Part shown: positions 44,405 through 53,772 of the stretch, one piece after another
Layout of the letters: every line of letters begins with the position of its first letter
Numbering within the stretch: the stretch's first letter is position 1
Assembly: GCF_001761385.1 (NCBI RefSeq)
Contig: NZ_CP017476.1
Span: 2,717,501-2,781,500 of the forward strand
Direction: 5' to 3'
Source: Hydrogenophaga crassostreae
GTDB taxonomy: Bacteria > Pseudomonadota > Gammaproteobacteria > Burkholderiales > Burkholderiaceae_C
DNA length: 64,000 nt
Position numbers and translations under genes: made by a program
Notes under the pieces: model-generated
Seen by the model: only the letters and a program-made list of their open reading frames with translations
The model's database searches: none
Told to the model about the DNA's origin: nothing

Positions 44405-47400
44405 TCAAAGTGTTTCCATCATGCCAGTTGCAGACTCCATGTCCACCGCCACGATGCGGGAAACACCTTGCTCTTGCATGGTCACGCCAATCAGTTGTTT
44501 CGCCATTTCCATGGCGATCTTGTTGTGACTGATGAACAGAAACTGGGTTCCTTGCTGGCTCATGCTGGTCACGAGCTTGGCGTAACGTTCGGTATTGGCG
44601 TCATCCAGTGGAGCGTCCACTTCGTCGAGCAGACAGAACGGGGCCGGGTTCAACTGGAAGATCGCAAACACCAGTGCGATCGCGGTGAGAGCCTTTTCGC
44701 CACCAGAGAGCAGGTGAATGGTCTGGTTCTTTTTGCCAGGTGGCTGCGCCAGCACTTGCACACCAGCGTCGAGAATCTCTTCTCCAGTCATCACCAGCTT
44801 GGCGTTTCCGCCGCCAAACAGCTCGGGGAACATACGTCCAAAATGGCCGTTGACGGTCTCAAAGGTGCTGCTCAGCAGCTCGCGGGTTTCGGCATCGATC
44901 TTCTTGATCGCGTCTTCCAGCGTGGTCATGGCCTCGACCAGATCGGCCGTTTGAGCATCAAGGAACGTCTTGCGCTCGCTCGCTGCCGTGAGTTCGTCCA
45001 GGGCCGCGAGGTTCACAGCGCCCAGCGACTGGATCTCGCGGTGGAAACGGTCAATCTCACTTTGCAGACCGGTCAGGCGCACATTGCCCTCAGAGATGCT
45101 TTGCGCCACCGCGGCCAGGTCTGCCCCCGCTTCTTCAAGCTGCTGACTGTATTGCTCTACGCCCAATCGGGCAGCCTGCTCTTTCAGCTGGAAATCCGTG
45201 ATGCGTTGGCGAAGCGGATCCAGCTCGCGCTCCAGCTGCAAGCGGCGCTCGTCGCTTGCGCGCAGCTTGGCGGTCAGATCGTCGTACTGGCTGCGCAGCT
45301 CGCCCAGGCCCTGCTCGCGCTCCAGCTTCTTGGCCAAAGCATCTTGCAGGCCAGCTTGAGCTGCGGCATCGTTCAAGCGGGCAAATTCTTCGCTGGCGCG
45401 CTGTTCTTCATCCACCAGTGACTTTTCTTGTGACGCAGCGGTTTCAATCGAGCGCTGCAATTCCGCCTGGCGTGCTTGCAGACTGCGCAACGAAAAAGTG
45501 GCTTCTTGTGCGGTGCGTTCCAGCGTGCGTTGCTGTTCGCGCGCCTGATTGAGTGCCCGTTCGGCTTCAATCACCTTGTCGTCCAGCTGTGCATGGCGTT
45601 CCTGGCTGTCGGCCAACTGCATGTCGAGCTCTTCGAAGCGCGCTTCGGCGGTGACCCTGCGCTCTTGCAGGTCTTCGAGCTGCGCGTCCACCTCGGCCAG
45701 ATCGGCAGCGATTTGTTCGCTGCGCGCCCGGGTTTGCTCGGCCAGTTGGGTCAGGCGGAGCGCTTCAACCTGCAATTCGTGCGACCGCGAACGGGTTTCA
45801 GCGCCCTCTCGGCGTGCGCTTACCAACCGCTGCGACGCCTCCGAGTAGGCCGCTTCGGCGCGTATCAAGGCTGTGCGCGCCTGCTCTGCGATCAGCACCT
45901 GCGCTTTGAGTTGCTTGTCGAGGTTCTCGATTTCCTGTGCACGGGCCAACATGCCGGCCTGCTCGCTGTCGGGCGCATAAAAGCTCACGCTGTGGGCCGA
46001 CACCGCATGGCCACTGGGCACAAAGATCACCTCGCCGGCCTGCAGCTGATCGCGCCTGGCCATGGCTTCTTCGAGGCTGGGCGCCGTCAGACATCCCTGC
46101 AGCCAATCCACCATCAGAGCGGACTGTCCAGCATCATTGAGTTTCAGCCAATCGGCCAGGGGTTTCAAGCCCGATGCGCTTTTTGCGGCAGAGGCAGCAG
46201 CCGCCGGTGAATGGTAAAAGGCCAGTTTGGCGGGCGGCGCATCGTTGCCAAAGGCGCGAACCATTTCCAGACGAGACACCTCCAGCGCGCCCAGGCGCTC
46301 ACGCAGTGCCGCCTCCAGGGCGTTCTCCCAGCCCGCTTCGACATGAATGCGGCTCCACAGCCCTTGCAAGCTCTCCAGCCCATGTTTGGCGAGCCAAGGA
46401 GCCAGTTTGCCATCGGTCTTGACCTTTTCCTGCAACGCCTTCAATGCATCCAGGCGTGCCGACAAATCCGATTGCCTCGACGACTCGGCGTTCACCGCCT
46501 GCTGTGTCGCGCGGCGCTGGTCATCCAGCTCGGGCACGCTGTCTTGCAATTCAGCCAACACCGCTTCGGCCATTTCGGCTGCTTCCTGGGCCGAGACCAA
46601 GGCGGCTTGAGCGCTCAGTACGCGCTCTTCATCGGGCGCGGCCAAGGCGTTTCGGTCGGTGCTGAGGCGCTCACGGCGCTGATTGAGCTGGCGGCTTTGC
46701 TCTTCGATGTTTCGCTGATCAGAGGCCAGCACCTGAATCTGTTGCTGCACCTGACCCACGCTGTTGCGTTGCTCGTTGGCTGAGGTTTGGGCCTTGCGCA
46801 GCGCGTCTTCCAGCGTCGGCAGTGCGTTGCCCTGCTCTTCACCCTGCGCGGCAAGAATCACCGATTGTTCTTCGGCCGCCATCATGGTCTCGGCGATCTG
46901 CTCAAGCTCCACTGCAGCGTCCTGGCTGCGGGTGCTCCATGAGCCGATCTGCTCTTTCAGTTGCGCGAGTCGCTGCTCCACCCGCGTACGGCCCTCGACC
47001 ACAAACCGGATTTCGGCTTCCAGCTTGCCCACCTCGGCGCTCGCTTCATACAGCTTGCCTTGCGCCTGGTTGACCTGATCGCCCGCAGCGTAGTGACTCT
47101 GGCGGATGGTTTCCAACTCGGATTCCACGCGCCGCAAATCAGCGGTGCGCGATTCCAGGTCCGTCAGGGCTTGCGCAGCGTTTTGTTTGATCTGGGCCTG
47201 GTCCGTGTCGGCCTCCGATCGCTTGAGGAACCACAATTGGTGTTGCTTCAGCGTGGCGCCCGATTGCAGCTCGTTGTATCGCGCAGCAACTGCCGCCTGC
47301 TTTTCCAGTTTCTCAAGGTTGGCGTTGAGCTCCCGCAAGATGTCTTCAACCCGGGTGAGGTTCTCGCGCGTGTCGGACAACCGGTTCGCGGTTTCCCGGC

Positions 47401-47929
47401 GGCGCTCTTTGTACTTCGACACGCCAGCGGCCTCTTCGAGGAACAAGCGCAATTCTTCAGGCTTGCTCTCAATGATGCGGCTGATGGTGCCCTGGCCAAT
47501 GATGGCGTAAGCGCGTGGGCCCAGGCCGGTGCCGAGGAACACGTCTTGCACGTCGCGACGACGCACTGGCTGGTTGTTGATGTAGTAGCTGCTGTTGCCG
47601 TCGCGCGTGAGCACGCGTTTGACGGCAATCTCAAGAAACTGACCCCATTGGCCGCCGGCACGGTGATCGCTGTTGTCGAACACCAGTTCCACACTGGACC
47701 GACTGGCCGGCTTGCGGTGGTTGGTGCCGTTAAAAATGACGTCTTGCATGGACTCGCCACGCAACTCCGACGCCTTGGATTCACCCAGCACCCAACGCAC
47801 GGCATCCATGATGTTGGATTTTCCGCACCCGTTGGGTCCGACCACGCCTACCAGTTGCCCCGGCAACATGAAGTTGGTGGGTTCCGCAAAAGACTTGAAG
47901 CCGGAAAGCTTGATCGAGTTGAGACGCAC
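44405..47929 (-). CDS. smc: Chromosome segregation protein SMC
   Basis: 1174 residues, full-length SMC: N-terminal Walker A (GVVGPNGCGKSN, about 28-39), a first coiled coil (about 165-510), a hinge (about 515-665), a second coiled coil (about 670-1015) and a C-terminal signature LLSGGEKALTAIAL with Walker B CLLDEVDAPLDD. It compacts and separates daughter chromosomes with ScpA/ScpB. GTG start at 47929 matches the family; no Shine-Dalgarno is evident. First gene of smc-zipA. Confidence 0.96.
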   Translation of the reverse strand: MRLNSIKLSGFKSFAEPTNFMLPGQLVGVVGPNGCGKSNIMDAVRWVLGESKASELRGESMQDVIFNGTNHRKPASRSSVELVFDNSDHRAGGQWGQFLEIAVKRVLTRDGNSSYYINNQPVRRRDVQDVFLGTGLGPRAYAIIGQGTISRIIESKPEELRLFLEEAAGVSKYKERRRETANRLSDTRENLTRVEDILRELNANLEKLEKQAAVAARYNELQSGATLKQHQLWFLKRSEADTDQAQIKQNAAQALTDLESRTADLRRVESELETIRQSHYAAGDQVNQAQGKLYEASAEVGKLEAEIRFVVEGRTRVEQRLAQLKEQIGSWSTRSQDAAVELEQIAETMMAAEEQSVILAAQGEEQGNALPTLEDALRKAQTSANEQRNSVGQVQQQIQVLASDQRNIEEQSRQLNQRRERLSTDRNALAAPDEERVLSAQAALVSAQEAAEMAEAVLAELQDSVPELDDQRRATQQAVNAESSRQSDLSARLDALKALQEKVKTDGKLAPWLAKHGLESLQGLWSRIHVEAGWENALEAALRERLGALEVSRLEMVRAFGNDAPPAKLAFYHSPAAAASAAKSASGLKPLADWLKLNDAGQSALMVDWLQGCLTAPSLEEAMARRDQLQAGEVIFVPSGHAVSAHSVSFYAPDSEQAGMLARAQEIENLDKQLKAQVLIAEQARTALIRAEAAYSEASQRLVSARREGAETRSRSHELQVEALRLTQLAEQTRARSEQIAADLAEVDAQLEDLQERRVTAEARFEELDMQLADSQERHAQLDDKVIEAERALNQAREQQRTLERTAQEATFSLRSLQARQAELQRSIETAASQEKSLVDEEQRASEEFARLNDAAAQAGLQDALAKKLEREQGLGELRSQYDDLTAKLRASDERRLQLERELDPLRQRITDFQLKEQAARLGVEQYSQQLEEAGADLAAVAQSISEGNVRLTGLQSEIDRFHREIQSLGAVNLAALDELTAASERKTFLDAQTADLVEAMTTLEDAIKKIDAETRELLSSTFETVNGHFGRMFPELFGGGNAKLVMTGEEILDAGVQVLAQPPGKKNQTIHLLSGGEKALTAIALVFAIFQLNPAPFCLLDEVDAPLDDANTERYAKLVTSMSQQGTQFLFISHNKIAMEMAKQLIGVTMQEQGVSRIVAVDMESATGMMETL

Positions 47930-48401
47930 GGAAAATTAAGGCTAACTTGTTGATTTATTTGGGAATTCCACCCGCCACCTGCCCAGCAAGCAAGCGGACA
48001 TGATACCTTGACCCGAAGCCTGCTCAGCTTGAGCACAAGCGGCCAACAGGGCTACTGCAGCCCCGCGGCAAAAACACCACCTTGCACCGCTTCAAAGGAG
48101 CCGAAAGCCTCTGGTGCAAAGACAGCACCCGTGACGCAGGTCTTTCCCGAATGGACACGCTTCTGGCGCGCGACGGCTGCCCGTTCCCGCGCCGTGCTTC
48201 AGAAAGTTGGAACTTGATCACAGCTTGTACCGCTCACCCCCTCACAGGGGCCGCTGATCAAGATTGCACACGAGCCTCATCCGCGAGGGCACGCCACTTC
48301 GCTACAGTGACCTGCAACAACGCCGCCGGTCCACACGCCCAACAGCGAACTCTGGATGCCGGCCACCCGTCCTGAAACCCTCGCTGCACAGCCCACAACC
48401 C
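47930..48401. other. Gap of about 470 bases without a recognised gene
   Basis: It lies between the divergent smc and MHYT genes. Short open frames (for example minus 48024-48221) show no recognisable protein. A TATCAT hexamer read on the minus strand near 48000 might serve smc but lacks a -35. Nothing RNA-like stands out. Confidence 0.5.
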
Positions 48402-49169
48402 ATGAATCCGATCGTCACAACTTCCATCGACCCGCTTCTCGCAACTTTGTCTTTCGCTTTCGCAGTCATCGGTTCATTTATTGCCCTGAGCGCGGCTTCG
48501 CGCATCCGTGAAGCCCGCGGGCGCCTGAACTTTGGCAACATCGTGGTTGCAGGTGTTGCTCTGGGTGGCATTGGCGTGTGGTCCATGCACTTTGTTGGCA
48601 TGCTGGCTTTGAAAATGGACACGGCCAGCAGCTATGCCGTCGTTGAAACCCTGGCATCCCTTGTCGCTGCGATTGTGGCCACCTCTCTGACCGTGCGCTA
48701 CGCAGCCAAGGCGCCCGAACAACTCAGCCGACTGCTGGCTGCGGGCGTGTTTCTGGGTATGAGCGTGGTGGTGATGCACTACCTGGGCATGTACGGCTTG
48801 AAAATCAATGGCTACATCCAGTGGAACTACGGCCTGGTGGCGTTATCGATCGCCATCGCAGTCGTGGCGGCAACGGTTGCGCTTTGGCTGGCATTCAACA
48901 GCAGCACCATTGGCAAACGACTGGCCGCTGCTGTGATCATGGGCGTTGCGGTTTGTGCCATGCACTACACCGGCATGCTTGCCGCCGAGTTCATCTGCAC
49001 CACAGACAATCGCAACGCTATCCCCCAGGGTTTTGGCTTCTTTCCTGCATTCGAGCTGCCAGCGTTGGTGATTGTTTCGGCGGTCACCATGGGCATCATT
49101 CTTTCGATTCAGCAATGGTTCCAGGCCATCAGTGCCAAACCCATGGCAGCCAAACTGTCGAGAAACTAG
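48402..49169 (+). CDS. MHYT-domain integral membrane protein
   Basis: 255 residues from ATG 48402; the open frame extends to 48264. About seven membrane spans carry the three repeated motifs MHFVGM (about 64), MHYLGM (about 125) and MHYTGM (about 188), the hallmark of MHYT, proposed to bind copper and sense oxygen, CO or NO. Many MHYT proteins end in GGDEF or EAL domains; this one stops after the membrane part, so it cannot make or degrade c-di-GMP itself and would need a partner. Monocistronic. Confidence 0.88.
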   Translation: MNPIVTTSIDPLLATLSFAFAVIGSFIALSAASRIREARGRLNFGNIVVAGVALGGIGVWSMHFVGMLALKMDTASSYAVVETLASLVAAIVATSLTVRYAAKAPEQLSRLLAAGVFLGMSVVVMHYLGMYGLKINGYIQWNYGLVALSIAIAVVAATVALWLAFNSSTIGKRLAAAVIMGVAVCAMHYTGMLAAEFICTTDNRNAIPQGFGFFPAFELPALVIVSAVTMGIILSIQQWFQAISAKPMAAKLSRN

Positions 49170-49254
49170 CAGCGCAAAACAGCCAAGGCACCCCCAGCCA
49201 TCCTGCTGGTGAACCAAAGCGCGCACCGACAAGATTGGGCAATGTGCGGCCTAG

Positions 49255-49260
49255 GATAAT
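49255..49260 (+). promoter_or_regulatory. GATAAT -10-like element just before dapC
   Basis: GATAAT ends 6 nt before the ATG at 49267, with no Shine-Dalgarno between. Use as a -10 would give a leaderless or near-leaderless mRNA. The -35 is poor. Confidence 0.4.
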
Positions 49261-49266
49261 GTCGGG

Positions 49267-50484
49267 ATGAATCCGAATTTATCCCTGCTAAAGCCCTACC
49301 CTTTCGAGCGGCTGCGCCTTCTGTTTGGCAACGTTTCGCCCAATCCTGAGTTGCGACCCATCAGCTTGGGCATCGGCGAACCCAAACACCCCACCCCTGA
49401 CTTTCTCAAACGGGCGCTGGCCGGCGATCTTGACAGTGGCCTTGCGGCTTACCCGGCCACCGGGGGAAAGCCCGAGCTCCGTGAAGCTTGCGCAGCATGG
49501 CTGCACCGCCGCTATGGCGTCTCGCTGAACCCAGGCACAGAAATCTTGCCGGTGAATGGCTCGCGCGAGGCCTTGTTTTCATTTGCCCAGACGGTGATTG
49601 ACCCGACACGGCCCGGGGCCACTGTTGTCTTCCCCAATCCGTTCTATCAAATCTACGAAGGGGCAGCCCTGCTCGGTGGCGCGCGGCCTCACTATGTGGC
49701 CAGTGACCCGAGCAGAAACTTCGCACCCAGTTGGGAGAGCGTCCCGGAGGCGGTCTGGGCCAACACCCAACTGTTGTTTGTGTGCTCGCCTGGCAACCCT
49801 ACCGGCGCTGTGATGCCGCTCGAAGAGTGGCAAAAGTTGTTTGAGTTGAGCGACCGCCACGGATTCGTGATCGCGTCTGACGAGTGCTACAGCGAGATCT
49901 ATTTCCGGGATGAACCACCACTGGGCGGACTGGAAGCCGCCTCGAAGCTGGGTCGAACAGATTTCAAAAACCTCGTGGCATTCACGAGCCTTTCCAAACG
50001 CAGCAATGTTCCGGGCCTGCGCAGCGGTTTTGTCGCCGGCGACGCCAAGTGGATCAAGCCATTCCTGCTCTACCGCACCTACCACGGCGGCGCCATGAGC
50101 CCCGCGGTTCAGACCGCCAGCGCGGCGGCCTGGGCCGATGAAGACCACGTCATCGAAAACCGCCGCATGTACCGCGAGAAATTTGCGCAAGTCACGCCTG
50201 TATTGGCCAGGGTGATGGATGTGGCGTTGCCTGACGCGGCGTTTTACCTGTGGGCTGGCGTGCCGAAGCAATTTGCCGGGAACGCCAATGGCCTGAGTGC
50301 CGATGAGGCCTTCGCGCAGGCTCTGCTGACTCAATACAATGTGACAGTTCTGCCTGGCAGCTATCTGGCGCGCGAGGTCGACGGATTCAACCCCGGCGCT
50401 GGACGCGTTCGCATGGCCCTGGTGGCAGAAACCGCAGAATGCCTGGAAGCGGCCGAGCGCATTGCCCGCTTTTGCCAGCCCTGA
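49267..50484 (+). CDS. dapC: Succinyldiaminopimelate transaminase
   Basis: 405 residues of PLP-dependent fold type I. The PLP lysine is Lys244 in SLSKRSNVPGLRSGF; CSPGNPTGAVM (about 173-183) and SDECYSEIYF (about 204-213) are cofactor contacts. DapC converts N-succinyl-2-amino-6-ketopimelate to N-succinyl-LL-diaminopimelate. The specific name is supported by synteny with dapD and dapE; sequence alone gives an aminotransferase. dapD starts 39 nt downstream. Confidence 0.92.
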   Translation: MNPNLSLLKPYPFERLRLLFGNVSPNPELRPISLGIGEPKHPTPDFLKRALAGDLDSGLAAYPATGGKPELREACAAWLHRRYGVSLNPGTEILPVNGSREALFSFAQTVIDPTRPGATVVFPNPFYQIYEGAALLGGARPHYVASDPSRNFAPSWESVPEAVWANTQLLFVCSPGNPTGAVMPLEEWQKLFELSDRHGFVIASDECYSEIYFRDEPPLGGLEAASKLGRTDFKNLVAFTSLSKRSNVPGLRSGFVAGDAKWIKPFLLYRTYHGGAMSPAVQTASAAAWADEDHVIENRRMYREKFAQVTPVLARVMDVALPDAAFYLWAGVPKQFAGNANGLSADEAFAQALLTQYNVTVLPGSYLAREVDGFNPGAGRVRMALVAETAECLEAAERIARFCQP

Positions 50485-50523
50485 AACCGGCACCCTTCAA
50501 ATCACTACCCGAAGTTACTCAAG

Positions 50524-51348
50524 ATGACCCAACAACTGCAAACCCTGATCGACACCGCCTGGGACAACCGCGCCGACCTTTCGCCCGCCTCCGCTCCCAA
50601 AGAGGTAATGGACGCGGTCGAACACGTCATCTCGGAACTCAATACAGGCAAGCTGCGCGTCGCCACCCGTGAAGCCGTGGGCCAATGGACTGTCCACCAG
50701 TGGATCAAGAAGGCCGTGTTGTTGTCGTTTCGCCTGAAAGACAACGTGGTGATGAAAAGCGGCGACCTGGCGTTCTTTGACAAGGTCCAGACCAAATTTG
50801 CCAACCTGTCCGAGGCTGAAATGAAGGCCACTGGCGTGCGCGTGGTGCCACCTGCAGTGGCTCGCCGAGGAAGCTTTATTGCCAAAGGCGCGATCTTGAT
50901 GCCGAGCTACGTCAACATTGGCGCCTATGTCGACGAAGGCACCATGGTGGACACTTGGGCCACCGTCGGCTCTTGCGCCCAGATCGGCAAAAATGTGCAC
51001 CTCTCGGGTGGCGTGGGCATCGGTGGCGTGCTGGAGCCGCTTCAGGCAGGCCCCACCATCATTGAAGACAACTGCTTCATCGGCGCGCGCTCAGAGGTGG
51101 TTGAAGGCGTGGTGGTCGAAGAAAATTCGGTTATTTCCATGGGCGTTTACATCGGCCAGAGCACCCCAATTTACGACCGCGAAACCGATACGGTCAGCTA
51201 TGGCCGTATTCCCGCCGGCTCGGTGGTGATCAGCGGCAGCCTGCCCAAGCCCGGCGGCAAGTACAGCACCTATGCTGCCATCATCATGAAGAAGGTGGAC
51301 GCCCAGACCCGCTCCAAGACCAGCTTGAACGATTTGTTGCGGGATTGA
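50524..51348 (+). CDS. dapD: Tetrahydrodipicolinate N-succinyltransferase
   Basis: 274 residues. An N-terminal helical region is followed by a left-handed beta-helix of hexapeptide repeats (about 115-235), with IGAYVDEGTMVDTWATVGSC and HLSGGVGIGGVLEP conserved in DapD. It transfers a succinyl group from succinyl-CoA to tetrahydrodipicolinate, the first committed step of the succinylase branch to diaminopimelate and lysine. Weak ribosome site; translation may be coupled to dapC. An 83-nt gap precedes pilU. Confidence 0.96.
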   Translation: MTQQLQTLIDTAWDNRADLSPASAPKEVMDAVEHVISELNTGKLRVATREAVGQWTVHQWIKKAVLLSFRLKDNVVMKSGDLAFFDKVQTKFANLSEAEMKATGVRVVPPAVARRGSFIAKGAILMPSYVNIGAYVDEGTMVDTWATVGSCAQIGKNVHLSGGVGIGGVLEPLQAGPTIIEDNCFIGARSEVVEGVVVEENSVISMGVYIGQSTPIYDRETDTVSYGRIPAGSVVISGSLPKPGGKYSTYAAIIMKKVDAQTRSKTSLNDLLRD

Positions 51349-51431
51349 TTTCGCCCCTCCGTGCCTCACATGGCCCCTCGAGGGATTGCACGGGCGGCTT
51401 GGTTTGACTAACGGTTTCTAAGAGGTTCAAC

Positions 51432-52592
51432 ATGGCCAGTGGAACGATGGAGCGCATCTTGCGCTTGATGGCAGAGAAAAAAGCGTCTGACGTGTATTTG
51501 TCGGCCCATGCGCCGGCCATGATCAAGATCAATGGCCAGACGCTGCCGGTCAACAGCCAGGTTTTGCCGCCTGATGCCCCACTGAATCTGATCTCTGAAA
51601 TCGTGCCTCCTCACCGCGTTGAGGAGTTGAACGAGACAGGTGAACTCAACATGGCGGTGGCCCTGGAAGGTGTAGGCAATTTCCGTCTGAGCGCCATGCG
51701 CCAGCGTGGCAGTTACGCCGCCGTGCTGCGCTTCGTGCCTTCCGATGTGCCCTCGCTGGAATCCCTCAACGTTTCGCCCATCCTGAGTGACCTCGTGATG
51801 GAAAAGCGCGGCTTGATTCTGATGGTGGGTGCCACGGGTGCGGGAAAATCCACCACGCTGGCATCCATGCTGGACTTGCGCAACGAGCAGGCCAGCGGCC
51901 ACATACTGACCATTGAAGATCCGATCGAATACGTCTTCCGGAACAAAAAATCGGTGGTTAACCAGCGCGAGGTGGGGCCCGACACCGTGTCGCTGCAAGT
52001 GGGGCTAAAGAACGCCCTGCGCCAGGCACCCGATGTGATCATGATCGGTGAAATTCGCGATCGTGAGACCATGTCTGCGGCCATAGCCTACGCACAGTCG
52101 GGCCACCTTTGCATGGCCACGCTGCACGCCAACAACAGCTACCAGGCGCTCAACCGCATTCTCAGTTTTTTCCCTGTCGAAGTCAGGCCCACCATGCTGG
52201 GCGATCTGGCCGCTGCCCTGCGCGCGGTGGTGTCACAGCGCCTCCTGCGAACCCACACAGGCGGACGCGTGCCGGCCATGGAGGTGTTGCTCAACACCGC
52301 CTTGATCAAAGACCTGATTCAGAAAGCCGACTTCTCTGCAATCCGTGAAGCCATGGAGAAATCCACCGCCGTAGGGTCCCAGAGCTTCGAGCAAGATCTC
52401 GCACGGCTCATTCGGGATGGCATCGTTTCGCGCAACGAAGGCCTGCTCCATGCCGATTCACCCAACAACCTGCTCTGGCGTCTGCAAAACGACTTCCACG
52501 GTACTGCGGCGCACACAGAATCGGCCCCAGTCGAAGAAGAGCAGGACGACGCCCCTTCTTTCACTGAATTCACGCTGGACGTGAAATACTGA
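51432..52592 (+). CDS. pilU: PilT/PilU-family twitching-motility ATPase
   Basis: 386 residues. Walker A GATGAGKST (133-141), the Asp box LTIEDPIEYVF (159-169), Walker B IMIGEIRDRETM (203-214) and the His box GHLCMATLHANNS are all present. This hexameric ATPase helps retract type IV pili. I favour PilU over PilT because of length and the conserved location between dapD and dapE seen in this group. AAGAGG lies 6 nt upstream. Its stop overlaps the dapE start (TGATG). Confidence 0.85.
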   Translation: MASGTMERILRLMAEKKASDVYLSAHAPAMIKINGQTLPVNSQVLPPDAPLNLISEIVPPHRVEELNETGELNMAVALEGVGNFRLSAMRQRGSYAAVLRFVPSDVPSLESLNVSPILSDLVMEKRGLILMVGATGAGKSTTLASMLDLRNEQASGHILTIEDPIEYVFRNKKSVVNQREVGPDTVSLQVGLKNALRQAPDVIMIGEIRDRETMSAAIAYAQSGHLCMATLHANNSYQALNRILSFFPVEVRPTMLGDLAAALRAVVSQRLLRTHTGGRVPAMEVLLNTALIKDLIQKADFSAIREAMEKSTAVGSQSFEQDLARLIRDGIVSRNEGLLHADSPNNLLWRLQNDFHGTAAHTESAPVEEEQDDAPSFTEFTLDVKY

Positions 52593-53767
52593 TGAGCTCC
52601 GCCACCCTGCGTCTGACCGAAGAACTGATTGCCCGCCCCTCCGTCACCCCTCTCGACGAGGGCTGCCAATCACTGATCTCTGGCCGTTTGCAGGCGCTGG
52701 GCTTCACTTGCGAAACCATGATCAGTGGCCCCGCTGACGCACGGGTCACCAACCTGTGGGCACGGTTGGGTACTGGCAAGAACCCCACGTTGGTGTTCGC
52801 CGGCCACACCGATGTGGTGCCCACTGGCCCGATCGGGTCATGGGCCAGCGATCCCTTCGTGCCCAGCCACCGCGATGGCAAGTTGTATGGCCGAGGTGCC
52901 AGCGACATGAAAGCTTCGCTGGCAGCCATGGTTGTGGCTTGTGAGGAATTTGTAGCGACAAATGCCAAACCTGCCATCGACATCGCGTTTCTGATCACCA
53001 GCGATGAAGAAGGCCCGGCCACCGACGGCACCGTGGTCGTATGCCGCGAAATCACAAAGCGCAAAGAACGCCTGGACTGGTGCATCGTCGGCGAACCCAC
53101 CTCGGTCGAGCGCACCGGCGACATGATCAAAAACGGCCGCCGCGGCTCCATGAGCGGCAAGCTCACGGTCAAGGGCGTTCAAGGCCACATCGCCTATCCC
53201 CACCTGGCCAAAAACCCGATCCACATGGCCGCGCCCGCCCTGGCGGCGTTGGCCACCGAGGTCTGGGACCAGGGCAACGCCTATTTCCCGCCCACCAGTT
53301 GGCAGATCAGCAACATCCACGGTGGAACAGGTGCAAGCAACGTGATCCCGGGTACCGTGGTGATCGATTTCAACTTCCGCTTCTGCACCGAGTCCAGTCC
53401 GGCATCGCTGCAAGAGCGCGTGGCCGCGATCCTCAAGGCCAACGGGCTGGCAGCGGAGGCCGATTACGACCTCACCTGGAACATCAGCGGCCTGCCCTTT
53501 CTCACCCCGCCCGGCACGCTGGTGGACGCCGTGCGCGATGCCATTCAAAGCGAAACTGGCATAGCAACCCAGCTCTCCACCACCGGCGGCACCAGCGACG
53601 GGCGCTTCATCGCCCAGATCTGCCCGCAGGTCATCGAGCTCGGCCCGCCCAACGCCACCATCCACAAAATCGACGAGTTCGTGGCGCTGGCCGACATCGA
53701 ACCGCTGAAAAACATCTACCGCCGCGTGCTGGAAAACCTGTCCCAACAGGCCAGAGCCAACGGCTGA
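52592..53767 (+). CDS. dapE: Succinyl-diaminopimelate desuccinylase
   Basis: 391 residues of the M20 metallopeptidase family. Zinc ligands and catalytic residues are in FAGHTDVVPTG (His72, Asp74), RGASDMKASLAA (Asp105), TSDEEGPATDGT (Glu139/140), and the late PNATIHKIDE. It splits N-succinyl-LL-diaminopimelate to LL-diaminopimelate and succinate. The ATG overlaps the pilU stop by 1 nt and prmB follows 5 nt after the TGA. Confidence 0.96.
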   Translation: MSSATLRLTEELIARPSVTPLDEGCQSLISGRLQALGFTCETMISGPADARVTNLWARLGTGKNPTLVFAGHTDVVPTGPIGSWASDPFVPSHRDGKLYGRGASDMKASLAAMVVACEEFVATNAKPAIDIAFLITSDEEGPATDGTVVVCREITKRKERLDWCIVGEPTSVERTGDMIKNGRRGSMSGKLTVKGVQGHIAYPHLAKNPIHMAAPALAALATEVWDQGNAYFPPTSWQISNIHGGTGASNVIPGTVVIDFNFRFCTESSPASLQERVAAILKANGLAAEADYDLTWNISGLPFLTPPGTLVDAVRDAIQSETGIATQLSTTGGTSDGRFIAQICPQVIELGPPNATIHKIDEFVALADIEPLKNIYRRVLENLSQQARANG

Positions 53768-53772
53768 CAACC

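Noticed and set aside
53041..53772. Upstream extension of prmB inside dapE
   Set aside because: Out-of-frame reading of dapE; the PrmB N-terminus begins at 53773.
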